Notes under the pieces: model-generated
Databases searched by the model: none
Seen by the model: the letters and a program-made list of their open reading frames with translations, nothing else
What the model was told of the DNA's origin: nothing
Made by a program: the position numbers and the translations under genes
Assembly: GCA_021794535.1 (NCBI GenBank)
Contig: JAJYQQ010000030.1
Location: 1-55,122, forward strand
Length of the DNA: 55,122 nt
Reading direction: 5' to 3'
Origin: a bacterium
GTDB lineage: Bacteria; Patescibacteriota; CPR2; UBA1875; JAJYID01
Shown here: positions 14,994 to 22,555 of the stretch, one piece after another
Layout: each line of letters begins with the position of its first letter
Position numbering within the stretch: the first letter of the stretch is position 1

Positions 14994-15884
14994 CTACAAA
15001 GAGTTCAGCTTTCCGAGTGCCTCTTCCAGCCTTGAAGCCGGAATCGACACCCGGAACGGCGCCCCCGAAGGCAGGCCGAAGATCTCGACCAAATTGACAT
15101 CCTTGCGGGATGTCGCAATGGTGAGGTAATCTTCGCCTGCCCGGGGGTTGGCCGAGACCACCACCGCGAACGGAGCAACCTTCTGACCGGCCAGCAAGAG
15201 CTGGGTCCGGTCATAGTTGTGCTCGCTTTCGCGAGCATCAACTACAGCCACGTTACCGGTTACCCGGTAAGTGGCGGAAAGCCGCTCCGTCTCCGCCTGG
15301 ATCGCCGCATACTTTTCAGCAGCAGCCTCCAGGACGGAGAGCTTCGACTTGTCGCCGAGGAGCCAGCGGAAAGCCGCCTCGCGGACAGAATCGTCCGAGA
15401 GATCAGCTTTCGTGGCCCGCTCGATCAGGTCCGCTTTTTTCGAAAGCGTCCCCTGACGAGTGTCAGCCGCGGTGGCATCTACCATCAGGGTGCCAAAGTA
15501 GTACTCCATATCCCCGTCTTGCGACGACGACATGACTACTTGGGCACAACTGGGAGCATCTGAATTGATGACAAACCTGTCATCAATCTTGAGAGACTCC
15601 CAGCCCCGATGGTGGTCAAACCACCGGTAGAGCCGGCCGCCCAAACGACTGATAAAATCAGTCGTCATCTTGGGGTCGCGGTTATTAACCGCAACATCCA
15701 CAACGATGACATCCTCATCATCAGCCACCTCGACCTTGTCCACCGTAAACGGCTGGACAAAGACGACCCGGACATCCTCAAGCGGATGCCTCCAGGAAGC
15801 CAGCACCGCGCTAGCGATGCCGTCGAAGTCACCATGGGCGACCAGAAGGAGACGTTTTTTAATCTCCTTCCTCTTTTTTGCCAT
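14994..15884 (-). CDS. DHH family phosphoesterase
   Basis: 296 residues from ATG 15884, the start being fixed by AAGGAGGTGAAAG; the frame is open further upstream through the leader. Motif I is HGDFDGIASAVL (DxD), motif II VVDVAVN and motif III WFDHHRGWES (DHH). The C-terminal half, with GDKHK-like and NPRAGEDYLTIATSR elements, corresponds to a DHHA1-like substrate domain. Members cleave nano-RNA, cyclic dinucleotides or 5' phosphorylated ends; which applies is unclear. GC-rich and equipped with a structured leader related to that of its upstream neighbour. Confidence 0.85.
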   Translation of the reverse strand: MAKKRKEIKKRLLLVAHGDFDGIASAVLASWRHPLEDVRVVFVQPFTVDKVEVADDEDVIVVDVAVNNRDPKMTTDFISRLGGRLYRWFDHHRGWESLKIDDRFVINSDAPSCAQVVMSSSQDGDMEYYFGTLMVDATAADTRQGTLSKKADLIERATKADLSDDSVREAAFRWLLGDKSKLSVLEAAAEKYAAIQAETERLSATYRVTGNVAVVDARESEHNYDRTQLLLAGQKVAPFAVVVSANPRAGEDYLTIATSRKDVNLVEIFGLPSGAPFRVSIPASRLEEALGKLNSL

Positions 15885-15967
15885 ATCTTTCACCTCCTTT
15901 TTAAGGTGAGACCCGGTCATGCCGCAGTTTTTTAACACGGAATTTCATGCCGGGGTTGGTAATGGCT
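15885..15967 (-). promoter_or_regulatory. structured leader, copy 1 (DHH gene)
   Basis: On the minus strand the leader has AGCCATTACCAACCCC, then a hairpin (CCCCGGCATG with CATGACCGGG, one bulge), then GGGTCTCACC, TTAAAAAGGAGGTGAAAG and ATGGC. The outer blocks are shared with copy 2 at 16342-16407, but the hairpin sequence is entirely different. It lies directly behind the stop of the 123-aa gene. Confidence 0.55.
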
Positions 15968-15969
15968 GC

Positions 15970-16341
15970 TTACATCTCGAGGAAATCCCTCCCTTCCTCG
16001 AGATCTTCCATCCAGTCGGAGAACGACTCGTTCTCATCGTTCTCCGACCTGTCTCCGTGGGTGAAAGACACCTCGCTCCACCGCGAGATGTCCACCCTGG
16101 GATGGAAGAGGAATATCCTCTTCTCATCCCCCCCTCCTCTCTCGGGATGACTCCCGTAATAAGAGGAGAAAAACTGGAATTTCTTCCAGCCTCTCTCCTC
16201 GAGAGAGCGGGAGACCGCCTCCCGGACGGCCTCCCTGATGGCCTCCTCATCCCGGACATTAGTCCGGGCACGGGCAACCGCTTTCTCGGTTGCCTCTAGG
16301 GCGCCCATCAACGCGCCCAAGAGCTCGTTGATCTCTGCCAT
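15970..16341 (-). CDS. hypothetical protein, 123 aa
   Basis: Start at ATG 16341 behind AAGGAGGTGAAAG; the longer open frame upstream is leader. The N-terminal half is a long amphipathic helix, probably coiled coil (LLGALMGALEATEKAVARAR, EEAIREAVREAVSRSLEERG). The C-terminal half is polar and acidic with SRWSEVSFTHGDRSENDENE. No family recognised. GC-rich; shares its leader design with the DHH gene that follows, and the two are probably one transcription unit. Confidence 0.7.
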   Translation of the reverse strand: MAEINELLGALMGALEATEKAVARARTNVRDEEAIREAVREAVSRSLEERGWKKFQFFSSYYGSHPERGGGDEKRIFLFHPRVDISRWSEVSFTHGDRSENDENESFSDWMEDLEEGRDFLEM

Positions 16342-16407
16342 ATCTTTCACCTCCTTTTTAAGGCGAGACCCAAACACTTCTGATGTGTCTGGGGTTGGTA
16401 ATGGCTT
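16342..16407 (-). promoter_or_regulatory. structured leader, copy 2 (123-aa gene)
   Basis: Minus-strand order: AGCCATTACCAACCCC, hairpin CCCAGACAC/GTGTTTGGG, GGGTCTCGCC, TTAAAAAGGAGGTGAAAG, ATGGC. Conserved blocks are the same as in copy 1 while the stem differs in sequence and loop length. Confidence 0.55.
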
Positions 16408-16829
16408 CGTAATTAAGAATTGCTTCTCACTCACAAAGCCATCACCAAGATGAAAATATGGCTTCAATTTTATATTTTTTCTTCAAATTACCTGATCATA
16501 AATGGATGTTTAGATGATTAGATATTCAGATAATTAGACCCAAGTCCAATCTCTAGTTCTCTAATCTCTAACCTCCGGCTTATAACCAAATTGTTTGATG
16601 AAAAGTTCTAAGGGATTTCTCCGCTCGTCCTTCCAGGAAGTCGGTCGAAATGACAAACCAAGTCAGAATGACGAAATGATTATTCAATTGTCAAATTGCT
16701 TTCTGGATTCACTGGATGACTGGATTATTGGATAATTAGAGAATTGGATTAAATCTAATCATCTAATTATCTGTTCTTCCGATCCTCCAACTTCTACTCT
16801 CCAGATCCTTGTGGCTGTAGTGAGCACAA

Positions 16830-17100
16830 AGCTTTTTTATAAAGGCCTTACATTCACTTTTGCTTCTACCCTCCACAAGTCATCTCAAGACTAGTTTTGG
16901 TCTGTCGATATACCTACAAGATGTTTATCAGCCATGACCCTTTCCTGGATTTATGTTGAATGAGCGTCATTCTTTATGAATGAAATTTGTATAAATCCGG
17001 TCCAAGCCTTAACCGCTAAGCCATGCGGCAGCCGAAATCTATTAGGTAATATGGTTCAAGTTGCGTCAACCTTGACTAAATGTCGTTTTGATTGGTTGAT
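16830..17100 (-). ncRNA. candidate small RNA or leader transcript in a gene-poor stretch
   Basis: A good minus-strand promoter (17107-17135) reads into about 270 bases without a substantial frame. The transcript would contain a tRNA D-arm-like segment (GGCTTAGCGGTTAAGGC near 17025-17005). A long hairpin follows, GGATTTAT (about 16998-16991) with ATAAATCC (about 16954-16947), with a nested CATTC/GAATG. A 14-codon frame behind GGAAAGGG comes after (ATG near 16936). No known RNA family recognised. The rest of 16408-17375 is AT-rich and filled with degenerate GATAATTAGA-type repeats. Confidence 0.35.
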
Positions 17101-17106
17101 GTGCAT

Positions 17107-17135
17107 ATAATAACACGGCGTTAGTGTATTGTCAA
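17107..17135 (-). promoter_or_regulatory. sigma70-type promoter for the candidate RNA
   Basis: Minus strand TTGACA (17135-17130), 17-base spacer, TATTAT (17112-17107). Confidence 0.65.
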
Positions 17136-17375
17136 TACTTTCCTGGCAAAAGATAATTCAACATCTATACTCAATACTCAGCTTTTATACCTATTTGTCA
17201 GATAATACTTGACAGATGAGAACATTTTTGAGAGCATAGAAAATGTTCTTAGATTATCAGATAATGCTAGAAAGTCGGGGCAAAAAGATAATTAGATAAT
17301 TGGATAGTTAGAAACCAGATTTTCTGATAATCCAATTATCCGGTCCTCCAATTGCCTAACGCTGAAAGGAGTATA

Positions 17376-17747
17376 TTGGCGAACGATTTTACCAAACTGA
17401 ATATTTGGCAGAAGGCGCATACACTTACGTTAAGTATTTATAAGATGAGTAGGAATTTTCCGAAAGAAGAGCTCTATTCATTAACGAGCCAAGCCCGTAG
17501 AGCAGCTTTATCCGTCGAACTCAATATAGCTGAAGGGCATGGCAGGTATCACTACCTGGAAGAAGTTAAATTTCTCATTATTGCAAGGGGCTCCGCAGCC
17601 GAAACACAATCCTGTTTGCTTCTAGCGCGCGACTTGCAATATTGCTCATCAGAAGAGGCAAAAAAACTATTCGAAGGGTATGTGGGTCTAATAAAACAGA
17701 TCAATAGCTTTATTGGCTACAAAAGAAAGGAGCACGAGAAAGGATGA
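17376..17747 (+). CDS. four-helix bundle protein, S23 family
   Basis: 123 residues from TTG 17376, chosen because AGGAG lies five bases before it; the frame is open 8 codons further up. All hallmarks of the 23S rRNA intervening-sequence protein family are visible: LNIWQKAHTLTLSIYKM, FPKEELYSLTSQARRAALSV, NIAEGHGRY and FLIIARGSAAETQSCL. These proteins form pentameric helix bundles of unknown activity. Here the gene is not in an rRNA but in a repeat-rich spacer, with imperfect GATAATTGGATA/TATCCAATTATC inverted repeats around it. Confidence 0.9.
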   Translation: MANDFTKLNIWQKAHTLTLSIYKMSRNFPKEELYSLTSQARRAALSVELNIAEGHGRYHYLEEVKFLIIARGSAAETQSCLLLARDLQYCSSEEAKKLFEGYVGLIKQINSFIGYKRKEHEKG

Positions 17748-17785
17748 TCTAGTCATCTGATTATCCAATCTCTAATCATCTATCT

Positions 17786-18529
17786 ATGAAAACTGAAATC
17801 TTTGAGAAAATCGGCTTTAACGTCAACGAATCATACATTTACAACATTCTCCTCACAAACGGTGAGATGAGCGCGCCGAATATTGCCGAAAAAGCCCATC
17901 TGAAGCTGACCAGGCAGAATACCTACGCTGTGCTTAAATCATTAACCAAAAAAGGCCTGGTGGAGGAGTTCGACAAGCGCAAAAAGCTGACTTATCGGGT
18001 TGAGCACCCCCAAAAGTTGCTTGAAGTGATCGAGGAGCAGAAAAAAGAGCTTGAAGAGAACGAAAAAACGGTTGAGGCGCTTCTGCCCGAGATCATTTCC
18101 GACTACAATCTCGCACACAACAAGCCCGGCGTTGTTTATTATGAGGGGGTAGAAGGCATCAAGAAGGTTTATGAGGATACCTTGCGGGAGAAACCTGAGG
18201 AAATACTAGTTTTCCGTTCCCCTTTTGAAGAGGATAAACTAGGCCAGTATATTCATGGGTATACCAAAAGAAGAGCCGCGCTTGGGATCAAAACCAAGAT
18301 TATTTCACCAAAAAAACCCGCTAAAGAAATACTCGTAGAAGACAGGGAAAGGCTAAGAGAAAGAAAATATATCAAGAAAGAGATTTTTAGTCTATATACA
18401 GAAATTAACGTTTATAAAAATAAAGTGGCTTTTATCGCTTTTGGCAAGAAAACGATGGGGTTTATAGTGGAAAGCCCTGAGGTTGCCCAAACCATGAGGA
18501 CAGTTTTCAACCTTGTGTGGTCTAAATAA
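17786..18529 (+). CDS. TrmB family transcriptional regulator
   Basis: 247 residues. An N-terminal winged helix (residues 1-70, FNVNESYIYNILLTNGEMSA, then LTRQNTYAVLKSLTKKGLVEE) is followed by a short coiled coil (EVIEEQKKELEENEKTVEALL). The C-terminal domain of the TrmB/phospholipase-D-like effector type begins at KPGVVYYEGVEGIKKVYEDTL. TrmB-type proteins sense sugars or other small molecules in archaea and are frequent in reduced bacterial genomes with unknown targets. Its 3' end abuts the 3' end of the large orphan gene, so the pair is convergent. Confidence 0.9.
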   Translation: MKTEIFEKIGFNVNESYIYNILLTNGEMSAPNIAEKAHLKLTRQNTYAVLKSLTKKGLVEEFDKRKKLTYRVEHPQKLLEVIEEQKKELEENEKTVEALLPEIISDYNLAHNKPGVVYYEGVEGIKKVYEDTLREKPEEILVFRSPFEEDKLGQYIHGYTKRRAALGIKTKIISPKKPAKEILVEDRERLRERKYIKKEIFSLYTEINVYKNKVAFIAFGKKTMGFIVESPEVAQTMRTVFNLVWSK

Positions 18530-20857
18530 TCACCTTGAATACCCATGTTCTAAAAAGGCATCCAGGTTTTCAGCAATCTCTCTAAATTTTTCTGGATCTG
18601 ACAGTCTGGGATTAAATGAATCATAGTTATGGCTTTTGTGCTCAGAGGCAAGCTCGAGCATCTTCCCCAAAACGTCGCCTTCTCTAGTGTAGATTTCGCT
18701 TTTATAGGGACTTCTTCCCGTGTCCATTGAGAAACCACGCACATTTCCTGCGCGATCGACATCCAGATCAAAACCGATGCGAATATCCGATCTTTGAGTT
18801 TCCCTTCCATTATGGATTTCTGTTCTGGTAAAAAGGCTTTTTAAATGCTTGTCGCCCGGCTTTACGGCAAAGTTTATCCTTGCCTGGCCGTCATCACTTG
18901 CTTCCGGCCTGATAAAAACATTAATAACATCTCCATTTTCTCCTTCAAACCGTCTTGATATTGCTCCATCCTTATTGATTTGCTTCTGTTTTAGAGTCGC
19001 ACCCTCATTAAAAAGATCCGAGAGGCTAGAAAGGGCATAGTTTAGCGAACGAAATGCATCTTCTACATCATTCTCAGAGCGTTCAGCGTTCCCACTGCTC
19101 ACCACATCCAATGCGAGAAATATATCTTTAGCTCTTCTCAGGATTGCCTCATGCACTTGAGTAGAAAAATCCTCAAAATTCTCTATCGAGCTTTCCGCTA
19201 AATCCCGAAATCGTTCGGCAGATCCGATAAGGCGAGTGAACTGAAGTAATATGTTCTTAAACTCTTTATTATCTATTTTTCCGCTTAAATCAAGAATAAG
19301 ATTACCATTTTCTGATCCGTATCCCATAGTCAGAAATGCTCTCAAACCCTCATGCCTAAACTCTTTCAAAAAACTGTAAGCTCGGTCTTTCTCTTCTTCT
19401 GAAGCATTATTTACATATTCCAAAAACCATCCCTGATCATGAAGCGAAAAGGAGTTGAAGGCAAGCCCCGTTTTTGCCTCAAAATCACCGAGATAGACTT
19501 CGCTAAACTTAGCCTTAAAATCTTCCAGAATTCGCTCTCTCTGCGCTCGCTCCTCTTCTGTTTCGTCCTCTTTGGGTATAAAAAGGCTCTCGTATGTGAA
19601 CTTCATTATCTGCGCCTGAATCCTGTCCTGACTGTCATTTCGGTCAAGCTGAAGAGGGAAATAGACCATAAGTTCGCTATTTTCATCAAATACGCCAATC
19701 TGCCCCTCATTTGTGAGACGCTGCACGAAGGAACCTTTTTTGTTAAAAATACCCAGATCATAGAGCTGGTTCAGATATCGTACACCTTCTCCTGAAATTC
19801 CTATCTTCCCAAGCTCCAGGTTCAAAAGCAGCTTTTCCGCAAGAACTTTCTCATAAATAGAGTTTGACTTTAAATCCTTCATCAAAGTCTGAGCTGCTTT
19901 TTCAGGCGCAGCTTTAGACAGTGCTTGAGCAGCATAATATAGGCGGTTCGGTTCGCTAGTTTTAACATAATCCAAGATTGGTTGCACACATTTCTCACTA
20001 CCGACTCTTTTCAGAAGCTCCAGAGCCTCAAATATTGCCGGCGAATCATCATATTCATCCATGCCAAAATATTCTCTCTCGTCGATACCATCCTCAATCA
20101 TGTTTTTCACAAGTTCTCTGTCATTTATATTTAAGTTGTCACCCGTCCAGTTTGGTGCACCTCTTTTTATAACCTCAAGCAGTGCGCTTTCTGTCTCTTG
20201 TTTCCCGATAAATTTGTGCTCATTTAGAGCTTCTATAGTATGGACGGCGTTCAAAAAAAGCGGGCCTTTTTGGATGCCCTCCGCGGAACCATATCGCCAA
20301 TCATCGTCTATGCCTATAATTTCCTCACTAATATCCCTGCCTTCTGTTGTTGCGATAGCTAATTTGTATACATTGAAAATATCGCCCGTTTTAGCCGTAT
20401 TATCTAATGCTTTTATAATTTCATCGAGCGCTAGGCTAGAATCATTACCGCACACCTTCATGGTAGCTTCAGCTAGGCTAGAGAAATATCTATTCTGATC
20501 ATGCGGGTTAATATACAATTCTTCACCCAAAAGAGCACAAATCTTACCCTGCACATCACTGCGATACCCAAGCCTTTCCTTATACTGCTCAAGTGTCTCA
20601 TCATCTTTTTGCCAGAATGGCTTAACAGCTCCCCCTTCAGTCACATCCCAATCAACCTTTGTATTAAGGATACTTTGAATGCGGTCCAGACCTATTTCTA
20701 AGTTTTCAGCTAAATCTGCTTCAGTTGGCGCAATATAAAATTCATCAACAGGCTCAACCGTATCGCGCGCATTGTCAACCAACTTTAAATCGGGTTTATC
20801 GGGCTGTAATTCTTTCTCAGGTTGTTGTCTTTGCCTTTCTGCGTTTCCCATAAGCAT
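18530..20857 (-). CDS. large HEAT-like helical orphan protein, 775 aa
   Basis: A soluble protein with an acidic, disordered N-terminus (residues 1-45, QPEKELQPDKPDLKLVDN). A middle region of helical repeats follows (about 120-330, for example AIFEALELLKRVGSEKCVQPILDYV and NRLYYAAQALSKAAPEKAAQ) that looks like HEAT repeats, and the C-terminal region is mixed, with VFIRPEASDDGQARINFAV. No catalytic motif recognised and no signal peptide. Met3 (ATGGGAAACGC) is a possible alternative start. Probably lineage-specific, perhaps a scaffold; the role is unknown. Confidence 0.75.
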   Translation of the reverse strand: MLMGNAERQRQQPEKELQPDKPDLKLVDNARDTVEPVDEFYIAPTEADLAENLEIGLDRIQSILNTKVDWDVTEGGAVKPFWQKDDETLEQYKERLGYRSDVQGKICALLGEELYINPHDQNRYFSSLAEATMKVCGNDSSLALDEIIKALDNTAKTGDIFNVYKLAIATTEGRDISEEIIGIDDDWRYGSAEGIQKGPLFLNAVHTIEALNEHKFIGKQETESALLEVIKRGAPNWTGDNLNINDRELVKNMIEDGIDEREYFGMDEYDDSPAIFEALELLKRVGSEKCVQPILDYVKTSEPNRLYYAAQALSKAAPEKAAQTLMKDLKSNSIYEKVLAEKLLLNLELGKIGISGEGVRYLNQLYDLGIFNKKGSFVQRLTNEGQIGVFDENSELMVYFPLQLDRNDSQDRIQAQIMKFTYESLFIPKEDETEEERAQRERILEDFKAKFSEVYLGDFEAKTGLAFNSFSLHDQGWFLEYVNNASEEEKDRAYSFLKEFRHEGLRAFLTMGYGSENGNLILDLSGKIDNKEFKNILLQFTRLIGSAERFRDLAESSIENFEDFSTQVHEAILRRAKDIFLALDVVSSGNAERSENDVEDAFRSLNYALSSLSDLFNEGATLKQKQINKDGAISRRFEGENGDVINVFIRPEASDDGQARINFAVKPGDKHLKSLFTRTEIHNGRETQRSDIRIGFDLDVDRAGNVRGFSMDTGRSPYKSEIYTREGDVLGKMLELASEHKSHNYDSFNPRLSDPEKFREIAENLDAFLEHGYSR

Positions 20858-20971
20858 ATTTTAGCACAGTTTGGGAGATAATTTAGAAAATTAGATAATT
20901 AGAGGATTAGAAATAATTAGATGAACGGAAAAATTAAATAGTCAGATCATCAAAACCTGGATTTAGAAAAA

Positions 20972-21198
20972 GTTCACTAGACTAGTTTAGTGAACCGACC
21001 CCGCAAAGGTCAGATCTTTGCTATGTTTAGTTTGATAAAAAAAGTCTCAAACTTGTGCGATAGCAAAACTTTGAGACGCTTCTTGGGGAGGGTAGCAATG
21101 AAAGCGATGAACTCGAGTACCAGTGACACAACTTTGTGCGATCGCACAAAGTTGTGTCACTGCAAAACATTGCAAGGGCCTGGCCCTTGCAATGTTTT
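20972..21198. repeat. cluster of five palindromes
   Basis: In order: GTTCACTA...TAGTGAAC (20972-20995), GCAAAG...CTTTGC (21003-21021), GTCTCAAA...TTTGAGAC (21044-21077), a perfect 42-bp palindrome starting CAGTGACACAACTTTGTGCG (21121-21162), and a 35-bp palindrome with core AAGGGCC-T-GGCCCTT (21164-21198). The first also occurs at 46259-46284 and the last core at 28244, 39927 and 54845. The gene-free stretch 20858-21275 holds nothing else definite. Confidence 0.85.
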
Positions 21199-21275
21199 CA
21201 CTTTAATACCTGAAGCTCGGCCTGCAGGTTTTTCAAACCATATATAGCAAGGGTAGCGCCCAAATTAGCTAGATC

Positions 21276-21911
21276 TTACTTGGACTTTCTCCTAAGGAAT
21301 ACTTGCCACATAGAAAGTAAACTAACATTCGAAATAATAAAGAAGAAAATAAAGTTATCGAGAAGGGCTTGTGACCCCTCACCAGGAAAAGAAAGATCAC
21401 CGGACCAACCGATGCCTTCTATGCGTTCCTTCACCGTAAATGGATAACCATACTTGTAACAGGTGCCATCAGCTTCACCTCTTGTACTAGACATAAGCTC
21501 AGAGAAACATCTGCTCGAATGAGATTCATTCTTTATCTTTAGAACAGATGTACCCATATCCAAAGGTGCTGACAATACTATGCAAGCGATTATTATAGCT
21601 GCCGCTTGCTTGAGCCAGCTTGCCCCTCCTTTAAAAATGTAAACAAACATGCAAATAACTGAGCTGATCAAAAAGAATAAAATAAAATCAACAAAGATAT
21701 TTTTATAAATAATATTATAATTTGAGGAATCCTGATAAAGAGTGGCAACTGACAAGGGAAAACCATAACTAGTGCCCGGAACACTAGTACATGCTAATCC
21801 AAAGCAAGCATCTTGAAAGATAGTATGTTGTATAAACCAACTTGTCGCCAGTAATATAATAATACTGACCAATATACTTATCGTGACAGTTGTAGAGATT
21901 TTCCTTAACAT
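21276..21911 (-). CDS. four-TM membrane protein of unknown function, 211 aa
   Basis: Four hydrophobic segments: residues about 9-28 (VTISILVSIIILLATSWFIQ), 74-92 (FVDFILFFLISSVICMFVYI), 102-117 and 185-204 (NFIFFFIISNVSLLSMWQVF). Extracytoplasmic loops contain Cys pairs (DACFGLACTS and RCFSE...TCYKYG). The two halves share the order YGFPL/YGYPF, then loop, then a NIFVDFILFF/LLDNFIFFF helix, suggesting an internal duplication. It starts two bases after the phosphodiesterase gene and is the last gene of that operon. No family recognised. Confidence 0.75.
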   Translation of the reverse strand: MLRKISTTVTISILVSIIILLATSWFIQHTIFQDACFGLACTSVPGTSYGFPLSVATLYQDSSNYNIIYKNIFVDFILFFLISSVICMFVYIFKGGASWLKQAAAIIIACIVLSAPLDMGTSVLKIKNESHSSRCFSELMSSTRGEADGTCYKYGYPFTVKERIEGIGWSGDLSFPGEGSQALLDNFIFFFIISNVSLLSMWQVFLRRKSK

Positions 21912-21913
21912 AA

Positions 21914-22552
21914 CTACTTTAACATCTTAAGCTCTGCTGTCATTTTTGCCAAGTCATAAATGGCAAACGAGGCCCGGCCGAACTGACCGGCGACTTCGCC
22001 GGGGTTGAGGAGAAGTGTGCTGCCTGTCCTGAGCGGAGTCGAAGGGCTAACTTTTTCTTCCCAAGGAGTGTGGGTGTGGCCGTAAAATACAATGTCGTAC
22101 CCTTGAGCCTCGGCTAATTCTTTGGCCAAGCGATTGCTATGAACAAAGGCAATTTTTCGGTTTTCAAGCTCGACTTCTCCATAATCCTGCGTAAAAACCA
22201 CATTTTCCGGGAAAAGGCCTGTCGTATTTTTACTCCTCTGTTCGTCATTCTGGCCATTTCTGTCATCCCCGCTCTCTTTGTCATTCCCGTCATTCGACTC
22301 TGAGGCCTGAGCCTCATCGCTCAGACTCGAAGAGCGGAGGCGGGAATCCAGTCCATTCTTCAATTTAAAATCCAGATTTCCAAGCGCCAAGTATAGCGTT
22401 TCAAAACTATTTGCCACTTCTTCAACCGTCTGCAAATCACCGATATCACCGCAACAAAAACCGATTTTGATCTTTTCACGCTTAATAATCTCCGCCGCTT
22501 CCCGCCACCGGACTAGATTATCATGCACATCACTAAAAACCGCTATTTTCAT
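21914..22552 (-). CDS. YfcE/MJ0936-type metallophosphoesterase with two in-frame repeat insertions
   Basis: 212 residues against a usual 155-180. Metal-binding motifs are present: FSDVHDN (residues 6-12), CCGDIGD (33-39), LGNLD (57-61), VHSN (137-140) and YGHTHTPW (157-164). Two stretches interrupt the fold. Residues 67-110 (GLDSRLRSSSLSDEAQASES and on) and 169-177 (SPSTPLRTG) are translated from dispersed palindromic repeats. The enzyme would cleave phosphodiesters with Mn or Fe. It begins three bases after hsdS and so belongs to the restriction-type operon, although a link in function is not known. Confidence 0.88.
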   Translation of the reverse strand: MKIAVFSDVHDNLVRWREAAEIIKREKIKIGFCCGDIGDLQTVEEVANSFETLYLALGNLDFKLKNGLDSRLRSSSLSDEAQASESNDGNDKESGDDRNGQNDEQRSKNTTGLFPENVVFTQDYGEVELENRKIAFVHSNRLAKELAEAQGYDIVFYGHTHTPWEEKVSPSTPLRTGSTLLLNPGEVAGQFGRASFAIYDLAKMTAELKMLK

Positions 22553-22555
22553 ATG

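Noticed and set aside
16500-16800. CRISPR array suggested by recurring GATAATTAGA/TCTAATTATC units
   Set aside because: The units vary in sequence and spacing, and there are no constant repeats with unique spacers. They are degenerate AT-rich repeats.
16996-17036. tRNA gene on the minus strand (GCCGCATGGCTTAGCGGTTAAGGC)
   Set aside because: Only the 5' acceptor-like and D-arm parts fit. No anticodon arm, T-arm (GGTTCGA) or matching acceptor 3' strand follows at a tRNA distance, even allowing for an intron.
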